Positions 24,091 to 34,051 of a stretch of DNA of 64,000 bases are shown here, piece by piece (the stretch's first letter is position 1; every line of letters starts with the position of its first letter). The DNA is from Holothuria scabra. Its lineage: Eukaryota; Echinodermata; Holothuroidea; Aspidochirotida; Holothuriidae. The notes below the pieces were generated by a model that worked only from the letters and a program-made list of their open reading frames with translations, searched no databases and was not told the DNA's origin. Both the position numbers and the translations under genes were made by a program. Location of the stretch: contig CM074187.1 of NCBI GenBank assembly GCA_037179385.1, forward strand, positions 5,084,001 through 5,148,000, in the 5' to 3' direction.

Positions 24091-25267
24091 TGGAAAACTT
24101 TTCGAGAGTGGTGGAGGGCAGAATGTGTGAAAATGCATTAGGTCAATGGCAAAGTTCAGAGTCCCTTGCGAGCAAGGCGGGTGAAAAAAGTTTCAAGGGG
24201 GCTTCACCCCTCTGACCCCCCTTGGCTATGGACCTGCAATGAACTATAAAGTGTTACTTTGTTTTGTAAATTCATTGTCATTACGAAGCATCTATATGAT
24301 TGAAGCCAAAAGCCTTTCCATGTGAAATATGGTTGTTCTTCATGAACATGGTGGTTGAAATGCTAAGATTACATGTAATAGAACCAACTTGCATTTCAAA
24401 ATACTGTGGAGGCTGCATACTGTATTCATTCCCTTTAAAATATAAATAAAAGGCATACTGTTTATGTAATGTGGACACATCATGTCAGGTTTGATTTTCT
24501 TTATAATTAAATGTCCTGTCTGTCCTTGAAATTTGATAGTTGGAATATTTGAATATCTTTCCCTGTAAATCTATCATTACTCTACATCATATGTAGGGTA
24601 TAGCAAACAATACTGCTTATTATTCCCTGTGACAACATCAAAATTATGAATAAATTGAATGCAATGTCAAATTTAAGTGCTGTGATGATATCACAGATTT
24701 AATTGGCATAATGCAGTAAATCTCAGGAAAAAATTTCATTTCTTTGAAAATGAGTATCTTGTGAACCTTTCATGCTGTTGAGATGCTGTTTTCACTTTCC
24801 TAAAGAGAATATTTTTCTGCATATTTTGACCCCTGTAAATTTGGTCCCTGGAAAATCCCTCTGAGGAAAAAATAAGCAGCTTGCATGATGACTGTGAGGT
24901 ATATTTATGAATATGTAAGAATGAAGTCCCCCATAACAAGCATTGAAGATAGTCATTGCTATTACTTAATGATATTATAATCCCATCAAGGTGTTCATAT
25001 AAGTTTACTTTAAAGTATTGAAAGGTCAAAAGAATTTTCAGAAATATCTCTTGAAGTAGTATTTCTATTGTGTTTTCAAACATGAGTTTCATAAATATTC
25101 TTCAAAACCCTATTTTAGAATGTTATCTGTTAAAGTTTCAAATGAATCTACAAAGCAATACTTTTGTGGGATTGATTATTTAAAGTATTTATGAATTTCT
25201 ATATTAAACTATATTACAGTTTGGTACTGTACTATCTTGGAATAAACATTTTTTCTTTTCCTTCTAG

Positions 25268-25496
25268 TTCTTGAAAGAGAAGAATACTTAATTCCATAAC
25301 AATGTCATCGAAGCTTCACAAAGTCTTTGTTTATGGTACGCTTAAACAAGGTCAACCCAATTATGGTCTTATTACAGACCCAACCATGGGAAAGGCAACA
25401 TTCCAAGGCCATGGGGTAACCAAGTCCAGGTTTCCACTGGTTATTGCTGGACCATTCAACATTCCATACTGTGTGAACAAGATGGGTCTCGGAGAG
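25268..25496 (+). other. GGACT: GGACT-like exon with start codon
   Basis: The acceptor TTTTTCTTTTCCTTCTAG ends at 25267. A 34-nt leader without upstream ATG precedes the start at 25302, and 65 codons follow to the donor GTACAG at 25497. The acceptor shows that the 5' UTR is split by an intron. Confidence 0.85.
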
Positions 25497-27604
25497 GTAC
25501 AGCAATATATTAATCTTTGTGTAGCCTAGGTTGAATACTGTTAAAGTTCTACAAGTGGGATGGATGTTCATTGGGTTGCTATTGGTGTTCTATGATCTGT
25601 TAACAAAGAAATTATGTTTCAGAAACTCATTTATAAGATGGCAACAGCTCAAAATCTTTCAAAAATAAGAATTCATTCCCATTTTTGGAGGAAATTTGTC
25701 CAGCCTTGCCTTCATACTGAACCACTGAAAGTTGTATTCTTGAATTTGTTGATGATTTTTGATTCCTTGCTAAAGGCAGGCAAGGATGCGCTGGTGATGT
25801 GTGTATGTGTGCATGTGTATGTGACACTTTTGCTTGTAAACATGATATCTCAAGAAGGGTGAGGGTGACTAATCTCATGCTTGGCCTGTGCCTTGCCCAT
25901 ACCAAGTAGATGGACCCTATCGTTGTTGGTGGAGGTCAAAGGGCATACATTTGGGTTCATTAGAGGTGAACACAATATTTCAAGATTGGTAACAGTGAGG
26001 GATCTCCCACTTAGCTTGTACTGCCAGTATTAAGTAGATGGAGAAACTCTTTCATTTTTGGTAGAGTAAGTTCATAAGGCTCAACAGAAGTCAAAAGGTT
26101 CAAACCTTTGCAAACATGATATCTTAAGAAGGTTCCTGTCCTTTTGGTGGGATCCAAACTTGTATCAGTGAGGGTTACTAATTGTGATGGATCTCTTACA
26201 TGTTGGAGCATTTGCATAAGCCACATTGAGAAGGCAATCACTATATTGTTCTTGGTTGTTTACAAACACTATCAGTTTGAAAAAACATAGACTTACATTT
26301 CAGTGGCAAGGAATCACTAAACCTTTTGGCTCTCTGGTTGTAAGTATTTGTTTCAAAAAAGCAAATTTTTTCCTGAAATTTACAGTTTGTGATGCAGTAG
26401 TATTTGCTCATCAATCAGTTCAAATGGTAAACATTTCCAAACTCTGAAAATGAAAAAATCACCAGATCATCAAGTGACATCGGCAGCTACAGTGCTACAT
26501 GAATTTTCTTTCATAAAATTCCAAATTTTTTCCCATATATAAGCTCTTGACTTTTAAAATGTCAACGGAGGGCATCAATTTTTAGGCCTTAGGTATCATT
26601 GTGCAGCAACAGTGATCTTTTTTCACCTTACAGTCTCAAGCTAGTGAATCAGGACTAGAACTAGAAAGAAGGCTGTGCTTTTTTAATCAGTTGGTTTTAA
26701 TGGGCTGGCCACAGCTTTTTTTCCCAGTTGCTGCTCACCGACTTGTTTTATCAGGGTTGATATAGGTCCTAGAAATCCTAGGAGTCAGGGAAATTGAGCA
26801 TTTTTATTAAAGGTCGTGGATAAGTCAGGGAATTTTCAGAAGTGGACTCATTGTTCTGAATTTTTTTAATGTTTGGAGACATTGTTTTTGAGAAAATGAG
26901 AAATAGGGAATCTGGCAATTTTTAAAGGTCCTGGAATGTTAGTCAAGATCCTTGAATGTCATGATGTTTTGTCATTTGAAATGTGTTCAAACCCTATGAC
27001 CACTTCTTAGGCTGAGCATCATGCACATTGGCAATTGGTTCCATTTTTAAAGTCTTCAGTATGACCCAGCCAGGAGTCACACCAGATACTCTAACCACAT
27101 GACCATGAAATCAACCCTGTGAGGTGGAAATATAAATCATATGTTAGGATCATGGTTTCTTGATTGGTGCAGAAAGGAAATCTTCCTCAATGGAGGGGGT
27201 TATTTGCATGCCCAGAATAGGCACATTCCTGCTTTTAATATTTTCAATTTATTTCAAAACAATCTTGATGTTGTTTTGATTTTAACTGTTCTCTTCAACA
27301 GCAAGTCAGAGGGGAGCTTTATGAAGTGGATGACCAAATGTTAGCATGCCTGGATAGATTGGAAGATGTTCCTGTACACTACCAGCGACTAATACAAACC
27401 ATTTATCTTGATGCAGATAATCGGTCAGAAAGCCATGAAACAGAGGCATTTATATACCAACTGTGTGACTACAAGGATTTCATTCTGAAATTACCCTTCC
27501 ACAAAGATTATGACTGCTATGGTTCTCATGGATTGCAGTATGTTAGTCGAAAATATAGAGACAAAAATATAAACCCACGGTTTGTGGTACAAAACGGGCA
27601 CTGA
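25302..27604 (+). CDS. GGACT: Gamma-glutamylaminecyclotransferase (GGACT)-like, two coding exons
   Basis: Exons 25302-25496 and 27302-27604 join in phase 0 into a 165-residue protein (human GGACT is about 153). The family converts gamma-glutamyl amines, such as the gamma-glutamyl-lysine released from transglutaminase cross-links, into 5-oxoproline and free amine. Seen: the N-terminal VFVYGTLKQGQPN glycine loop that binds the glutamyl group, PLVIAGPFNIPY, then (exon 2) RGELYEVDDQML and CLDRLEDVPVHYQR, where Glu86 aligns with the catalytic Glu82 of the human enzyme, and a conserved HGLQY near the C terminus. There is no signal peptide, so it is probably cytosolic. The start has A at -3 and is the first ATG after a strong acceptor at 25267. 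Splice sites are GAG|GTACAG and TTCAACAG|CAA. AATAAA follows the stop by 155 nt. Nothing looks broken; the gene appears functional. Confidence 0.92.
25750..26240 (-). mobile_element. Array-type repeat copy in the GGACT intron
   Basis: Read on the minus strand, ATATCATG-type and CTTGAGATATC units are followed by a CA-rich microsatellite (about 25796-25832 on plus, as TG) and then a hairpin GCAAGGA...TCCTTGC ending in an A-run (plus 25757-25790). This is the same architecture as the arrays at 54.2-57.4, 60.4-61.4 and 62.8-63.9 kb, but inverted relative to them. Confidence 0.5.
26700..27100 (-). mobile_element. tRNA-derived SINE, copy 3, split
   Basis: 26700-26756 matches one end of the 22427 SINE body (CCCAGTTGCTGCTCACCGAC) and 27003-27100 the other (GAGCATCATGCACATTGGCA, TTGGTTCCATTTTTAAAGTC). 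The intervening 26757-27002 is an inserted repeat with GGTCCTGGAATGTTAGTC-type units. It lies in the GGACT intron. Confidence 0.5.
27302..27604 (+). other. GGACT: GGACT-like last exon
   Basis: The acceptor TGTTCTCTTCAACAG ends at 27301. There are 100 codons, beginning QVRGELYEVD and ending VVQNGH, then TGA. It carries the catalytic Glu in CLDRLEDVP. Confidence 0.9.
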
Positions 27605-27666
27605 TTTCCATACTTTTTGAAGCACAAACAGCCGGCAAGTTTAAGAGGCAGGGATCTATCCATGAG

Positions 27667-28600
27667 GTGTGTCTGTGTGTTTACCTGGGTGTGCATTTGA
27701 GTGTATGAGTGTGTGTGTAGGCATGTCAGAGAACTTCCTGCTCAGGTATCTTGAGATCAATAAAGTTAAATGTTTTTGACCCCTCCAAAGACTGTTGCCC
27801 AATAGAGCAACAAGGTTGGTTTAATCAGGGTTAACTGTCGCAATTACATAGACAAGCTTCACCCGACAAAATGCCATTTTTTCAGGTAATATTGGTTAGA
27901 ATGTCCTATTCAATTCTAGCAGGATGACTTTTTGTTATACATGGTATATAGATTTTTCATGTTGAGGAGAAGCCTATTGTTTTTAATGGAAATCAAAGGT
28001 CAGTTGAAGTCATCATGGGTCAAAACCTGATGGGAATGACCAACTTCTTTCATATTTGGCATATAAATTTGTCATGTTGAGTGGAAGATCCCTATTGTTT
28101 GTGGTTCATGGGTCAAAGGTTATTTGAGGTCACCAGAAGTTACACTGCAAAAACCATGTAATTGGCTTCAATTTTCCTATTTTTTGCTCAATTCGAGACT
28201 TTGAAGTTTACTGTTACCATGTTGGCTTACTTTTCCCCCTGAAAAGTTTTCCTCCTGTCCCCTTTTCCCTCCTAAGGTCAAAGGTCATTTGAGGTTGGAG
28301 GAGTTTAATGTGCCAAAACCTCATTAATGGCTTGTAAACATAGTATCTCAAGAAAGCAATGATGGGCATCATATTTGGTGGGCAGATTTGGTGTGTTGAG
28401 AGGTTTTGTAGATGTCACCGGGTCATTTGATTTCACCCAAAGGAAAATTGTGAAAACCTTATTAAACACAATGAAAGGAAGAACTTTGTTTTAGTGGAGA
28501 CCAATCAGGTCACCAGAGGTCAAATGCCAGGTCACCAGAGGTCAAATTTCATATGAGATCACAAAATGCCAAGATGCCTTGAAGTAGGAAAGTTGAAAGA
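27667..28600 (-). repeat. Decayed array-type repeat downstream of GGACT
   Basis: A TG-rich tract at 27667-27720 is followed by units with AGTATCTCAAGAAAG, CATATTTGG, GTGTTGAGAGG and AGGTCAAAGGTCATTTGAGG. These are reverse complements of the units at 54-57 kb. A perfect AGGTCA-A-AGGTCA lies at 28275-28287. Confidence 0.55.
27759..27764 (+). terminator. Polyadenylation signal, GGACT-like gene
   Basis: AATAAA 155 nt after the stop, the first one downstream in sense. Confidence 0.6.
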
Positions 28601-29838
28601 ATTGCATAATTGGTAGTATGGTATGTGGATGCAGTATGGTTACAAAAACAACTTGAAAAGAATTGTTTTGTCAGAAGTCAGAAGTAATTCATTGTATTTG
28701 ACAGCCATCAAAAGGTAAAATTTCCCAGAATTTCCAAGATTATCATCTGTGGTTACAAGAGGTCAAAAAGCCAACTTTTCAAAGTTTTTCATTTGGCAAG
28801 GGATCACTAATCCTAATGTTCTCTTTAGGTTGGGTAAACGTCTTGACAAAATTTTAGAAAAATGGCGCCAAGAAGTTAGGATGCAATGGATGTGTCATTG
28901 CTTACATGAAATGTATAGGGAGGTGATGTTTTGTGTATAAATATATTGGTGAGTGTGTATGTACTTGTTTTGTATAAAAACTGATGGATGACCTTGGCAA
29001 TAAATTTCCACTCAGGTCTTTGGGAGTAAATTCAATAGATTTTTCACATCCTCAGTTGTCTAACAAAAGACAGTTTATAAAAGAATCCGATCATCATCAG
29101 CACTTGTGTTCAGTGACTGTAGGCAGCCATTAGTGGGTGCCATCAGCCTTGAGTCATCTTCATTTATTGTCTACATGAAATTAAAATCATCATGTTCAGT
29201 GGAATTGAGGGAATCAAGATACAATTTAGTGTACTTCCATCCATGATAGAGGTAAGTAAGGAAATTGAAAGACCAAACGTAATGGGCTCCAGTTATGTCC
29301 GACTAAAACCAGACCATCACTTGATTGTCTGGATTTGTCTATTGTTAAGTTTAAGGAAGTGTGTGTATGTTCATGTGTTTGCTAACACAAGTGAGCATGT
29401 ATTTATATGAACAAAGTGTAAATTACAATCTCCTTCCAAACTGTTAAGGGTGATGAAGGTTAAGCTTTGTGAGTGCTGTATGTAAAGTTCATAGGGATGG
29501 AAACTTGTGCATGCATAATTGGTCACATATGTGACATTGATTGAAGTTTCTGGATAGGGGACTTCTGTTATTATTTACCTAAATTTGAAATAAAGTATTT
29601 TGTGCTTGTGTTTAGTGACTGTAGGTAGCCACTGGTGGGGTCCATCAGCCTTGAATCATCATTGGTTGCTACAGTGCACATTTTAAAAAAGTTGAGTTAA
29701 AATGTCATCAATTTTTTTAAGTTTTGCCAAGAAATGTCAATAAATGGGTGTTGTGAAAGACTACATATCATTTAATTGAATAGTAACCACCCACTTGATA
29801 AGCTTTTTGATTTAATGGACAAATTTTACCCTTATTCT
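28601..29838. other. Unassigned, with a local duplication
   Basis: A segment with GTGACTGTAGGCAGCCA and CATCAGCCTTGAGTCATC (about 29100-29165) recurs at about 29605-29665 in diverged form. No exon seen. Confidence 0.4.
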
Positions 29839-30060
29839 CTTTGTGTTTTGCCACTGAAAATGTCAAATGATATACATTGCCAATGTTTTGCCAATTCTCG
29901 ATTTATATTTAATCCCTCCTAAACAATGTCCAGTCTGTTTCCGGTATTGTCTTTGTGTTTTGCCACTGTAAAGGTCAAATGATATACTTTGCCAATGTTT
30001 TACCAATTATCGATTCATATTTAATCCCTCCCTAACAGTATCCAGTCTGTTTTACAGTTG
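29839..30060. repeat. 112-bp tandem duplication
   Basis: Two diverged units start CTTTGTGTTTTGCCACTG at 29839 and 29951 and end near CCAGTCTGTTT. Confidence 0.85.
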
Positions 30061-31069
30061 AGGGATGGGTAAGCAGCTGATACAAGAAAGTGTGCATATG
30101 TAGTAATTGTTGGTGTCACATGTATAGGAAATCTAGAGGTCAAAGTTCAGGGAAGCTGAAATCAATTTTTGTCCATCATTTATTGAACAATTAGAAAAGA
30201 TCATAAAACCACCATATGCAAAGAATGGTGACATGTTTACATTAGAGATCGAAATTGTCTCTCCACATGTTGGGATAGTTTTTTGAAATGAAAAATGTGA
30301 TCTAAATTTGATTTTCTACTCCATGGACTAGCCTCTTGTTTACCTGACATAACAATTCAACAATATTTAAAAATATTCCAAATTAAAAGTATTCCCGTAT
30401 AATTTTATTCTTTTTGTCATTCCTATCTTCATTTTCATTCCTCTGTATTTGTCTGACTGCTGAATTACAAAATATGTATTAAGAATCATCAGTTACTTTT
30501 AAAGTAAATCTGTTTTATTTCTGCATTGCATATTTTCCTGATAACTTTATCTCTTTTCACCCATCGAATTTCTTTTTTATTCACTAGTCACATTTTGGCA
30601 TTCCATAAATGTCAAGTACTTGTTTGTTTGTCAAATTATTTTGGTGTTTTATATCTTTTATGCTATATCGATAAGAAGGTGTTGGGACGTATTTTATTTC
30701 TAATGCTACTGTCACCTTACAATTCTTGTGCCATTTTAAAATTTCCATCCCCGTGTTTTCGCCTGTTGCACAAATTTTGAAACCCAGGATTTTTCTTTCT
30801 CTTTATTTTTCCTTTGCATATCATGGAAAAATTGTTTATCCCTATTCAAAATGTAATAAAATTATTCTAAAAGAAACCTTAAAATTATTCTAAAATTACA
30901 AAAGATACATTTCTGGCGTTGGCGAAGAATTTCGTTTTTTGAACGAATTGGATAATTTGTACAAAGACTGAACGTGGTTATTCTAAATATCATATCGTAA
31001 ATAATTATAAACATGTCAACCATGGCTAAGTACAGTTTATTTTGCCTTTTAACATATGTTGTATGCAAA
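30061..31069. other. No gene seen
   Basis: AT-rich, with spurious frames only. Confidence 0.35.
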
Positions 31070-31216
31070 AACCATCGTTCCACCTGGAAGGTCGAGGGTT
31101 CGATTTCTGACAGTCACACCCAAAGACTTCACAAATGGAACCTACTGCTGTTGTGCGTTATGCTCCTCATAAGCAGTGAAGAAGGGGACTGCAATCCAGT
31201 ATCCCTCATTTGTTAA
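31070..31216 (+). mobile_element. tRNA-derived SINE, copy 2
   Basis: CATCGTTCCACCTGGAAGG followed by the B-box-like GGTTCGATTTC and a body with GTCACACCCAAAGACTTC, AATGGAACCTACTGC and CATAAGCAGTGAAG matches the 22427-22605 copy. The A-box side is degenerate. Confidence 0.65.
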
Positions 31217-33434
31217 AAGACCGTTGGCATCATTAGATGAACCATAAGGTTATAATCTGAGGCATTTAACTGGAAAATCAAATTCAAGATAGAAAAGTCG
31301 CTGTACGCAGATTATGTTTGTACCGATATCTGTCAATGTCACGACATGAATAAAAATTTAAAAGCCATCGGAATTCCTTGTTGTTTTATCATTGTGTAAT
31401 CGATTCTTCTCAGTTGACATAGACCGTAGTAGCCCTTTTTTTAGGTACGTATGAAAATTCAAATTGTTGTTTGGAAGCTGAGCGACTCTGTCCTTGATAG
31501 GCCAGGAACAACCCTGTGGTAAGTGTTCAGGAAGTCCTCAATGGCACAGAGTGTTAACAAAATTTTGATGTCAAAAATAGAGTTTGTAACTCTGAAAATG
31601 GCTTCGGGTGCCAATTAAGCATACTGCAAGGTAATTTTATGATTTTGATCTCCCTTTTGTCGTATAAATAAGACCTGCAATGCAATGCCACGGGATGGGG
31701 ATTGTCATAAACCAGGCTCTTAGCGCAAGAGTAAATGTTTTGGGGCCCGCTACTCTTAAGTGGTTCAGAACTCGGTGTATGTACAGGCAAGAGCAGTATT
31801 TAAGATGCGAATTGTTCTTATCTTTAGAGGGATGTTTGTTTACCTCAAGAGATAGTAAGCAAACAGCGCTGAGTTTGCACGGAGTGTTGGCTGATGTTAT
31901 TTTAAATATTGTAGCTAACTTGGGAGGGGTGCGAGGCTGCTGAAATGTTTCCTAGAGAAGTGTTCCCTAGAGATTTTGAAGTCTGTCGTTGGCTCGCTTG
32001 AAAATTGTCACCCCTGCAGTATAGGTAGCTCTGAGACTTTCGGCACCAGTGGCATATGCAGGATTTCGAAGATGAGGGGGGGGGGGGCAACCTGTGACTC
32101 CCCCGACTGGCACGGATTTTGATGACCTTTTTTTTCTTCAGTTGCCTACGTTTTTGTTTGGGAACTTGTTTGCCTTGACAACCTGGTGTGTGGTTAAGGT
32201 TTGAATGCTCAGTGTGTCTTCAAACTTTTTATCTTCCTCGAACCCGTATATCCCCCAACTGAATGGTTTTCCCCGTAGGTGGGGCCTTTGCCCCCAGTTC
32301 CCCCTTTCAACACGTTAAAATTTAGTACATCTCTTGGTGAAAAGTTAAGTCTCAAGAGAGGTATATCTTTTTACTTTTTCGGTAGACCGAAATTCTTGAA
32401 GTGATCTTAGGTGGGGGAACTGGGGGCAAGGAAATAATGTCCCCATAGTTCCTCCACTTCTCAGCATAGTAAACACCAATTTCACCGACTCCAAAGGACC
32501 CTATCTGCTATTCAGAAAGCGCCTCTTCTGCTTGTTGATTTTAACTTTTGCTGAATTTGCTTTTTACTTGTTTAGTAAAAGACGCGGAGGCAATGAGGAA
32601 AATAGACCTTAAAGATGCTCCACGTGCGCTTTGACTGAAGTAGGTAATTTAAGATAAAGTTCGGCCTACCTACTGGTCACAAAACGTGCTGAAGCATGAG
32701 GACGATTCTAAGAGATAAAAAAAATCACTGAGCTAAGTATGTCCATCATGCAAGAGAAAAGAGGCGCAGATCAAGGCTTTTGAGAAAGGGTGATACGCAC
32801 CGGCGGAAGGCCGACAAGCGAGCGGCGAAGCCACGACGGAGTGAAGGGTCCTCCCCCAGAGAAAAATTTGAATTCACAGATGCGCTCAGATGCGATTTCC
32901 TCATTATATGGGAAGCATATTTCCCTTGTTTAATAAAAAAAATCGTTGGACATTCCAAAAATTAGGCGGGTGCTTCTCAGCTGGATCCGTGTCTGGAAAA
33001 GAAGTTGCCCGAATAAGAATATGTCTAAAGCGACTGCTCCTTTGAGTAATTTTGGAAAATGAACCTGCTTAATGTGATGTAAGGGCGTTAAGAAGTTATG
33101 CATTTCTTCCATATGCTATGGCATTATGCATAGTGGATTCGTAAATCTCATGAGATAAAACCCTCTCCCGCAAAGCCAAATACTGTAATCAACGGCTTAA
33201 GATACACGTTAAGAGACTTTTCTCACTTGCGTAACGTATACTTCAAATGAAACTCACTGGCAGAAAACCCCTGCTGAAGAAAAAGGCCCCGCTCTTGCCA
33301 ACTCTCCTTTCGTGAAGTTTTGAATAATGAAGCAGCAATATTAGTTTGTTCTTTTCTTTTTTATTTAAAAACGGAATGGAAGAAATTCATAAAATTTATT
33401 TCAGAGATATTTCCATACTACTTGTTTATACTTG
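31217..33434. other. Unassigned, with hAT-like end fragments
   Basis: The stretch near 32047-32110 (CAGTGGCATATGCAGGATT, a G-run, and GGCAACCTGTGACTCCCCC) looks like a hAT-type MITE end. About 32210-32460 has an imperfect mirror around AACTGGGGGCAAGG and CTTTGCCCCCAGTT. No exon recognised. Confidence 0.35.
33395..33400 (-). terminator. Polyadenylation signal, uncharacterised gene
   Basis: AATAAA on the minus strand (TTTATT on plus) about 35 nt past the stop. A second candidate lies at about 33359-33364. Confidence 0.5.
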
Positions 33435-34051
33435 TTAATACGTGCTATGAGGTGTTTTTAAATAATATTTGGTTAAAACGAAGTCAAGCCTGTTTGCTAG
33501 TTCGACTAACTTTGGAATCAGACTCAAGATACCTTCAAGGGATTTCCTTTCGTACTCATTTTGGAATAAATTATCAAGGCCTTGAATATCAGGGTGTTCT
33601 AACCTAGTCAAATCAGTGTCAGTAGATACCAAGAACCCCCAAGAACTTAACAAAACTTCAACGTCTTCTCGGGTTCTCAATTGCGTAGCAGACTCTTCTG
33701 TTTGTGGCATTTGCTTTAAGGTGGCAAGTATATTCATTTTCACATCATGCCTGAGCAGTCTAAAGTTTTGTATATTCTCCTGAAATAATCTAATCATGGT
33801 TCTAGAAAAGGCAATGTCATCATCGGGATCGCTAGTCTCTTTTTCATTCGTTTTAACTAAACTGTCCAAAATTGCCAAAGACGTGACGTTGTTGAGCTCA
33901 GGTGAAAGCAGGCGAAGTGCACGAATGAAATATTTTTGACACTTCTGAAATTTGTTCGCAGAAACTAGCGCTGCGTCCAACTGGTGATGGTAATGTCTGT
34001 GAAGTTGTTTCACTAGATCAATGTATTTCTCGACTGCCGCTGAGTTTGAAG
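33435..34051 (-). other. Last exon of the uncharacterised gene
   Basis: The acceptor TTTCTTTCTTGCCTCCACAG abuts 34051. The frame is open for 205 codons to TAA at 33435-33437. Confidence 0.75.

Larger units (their letters stand above)
22606..25267. other. Upstream region and probable 5' UTR intron of the GGACT-like gene
   Basis: No coding exon is recognised. Contents include a perfect 13-bp hairpin at 23167-23195, a candidate noncoding exon at 23045-23095, and an 11-bp tandem repeat at 24046-24090. A promoter could not be placed. Confidence 0.4.

Noticed and set aside
33320..33607. 95-codon plus-strand frame
   Set aside because: Shadow of the minus-strand exon 33435-34051, which has splice and poly(A) support.
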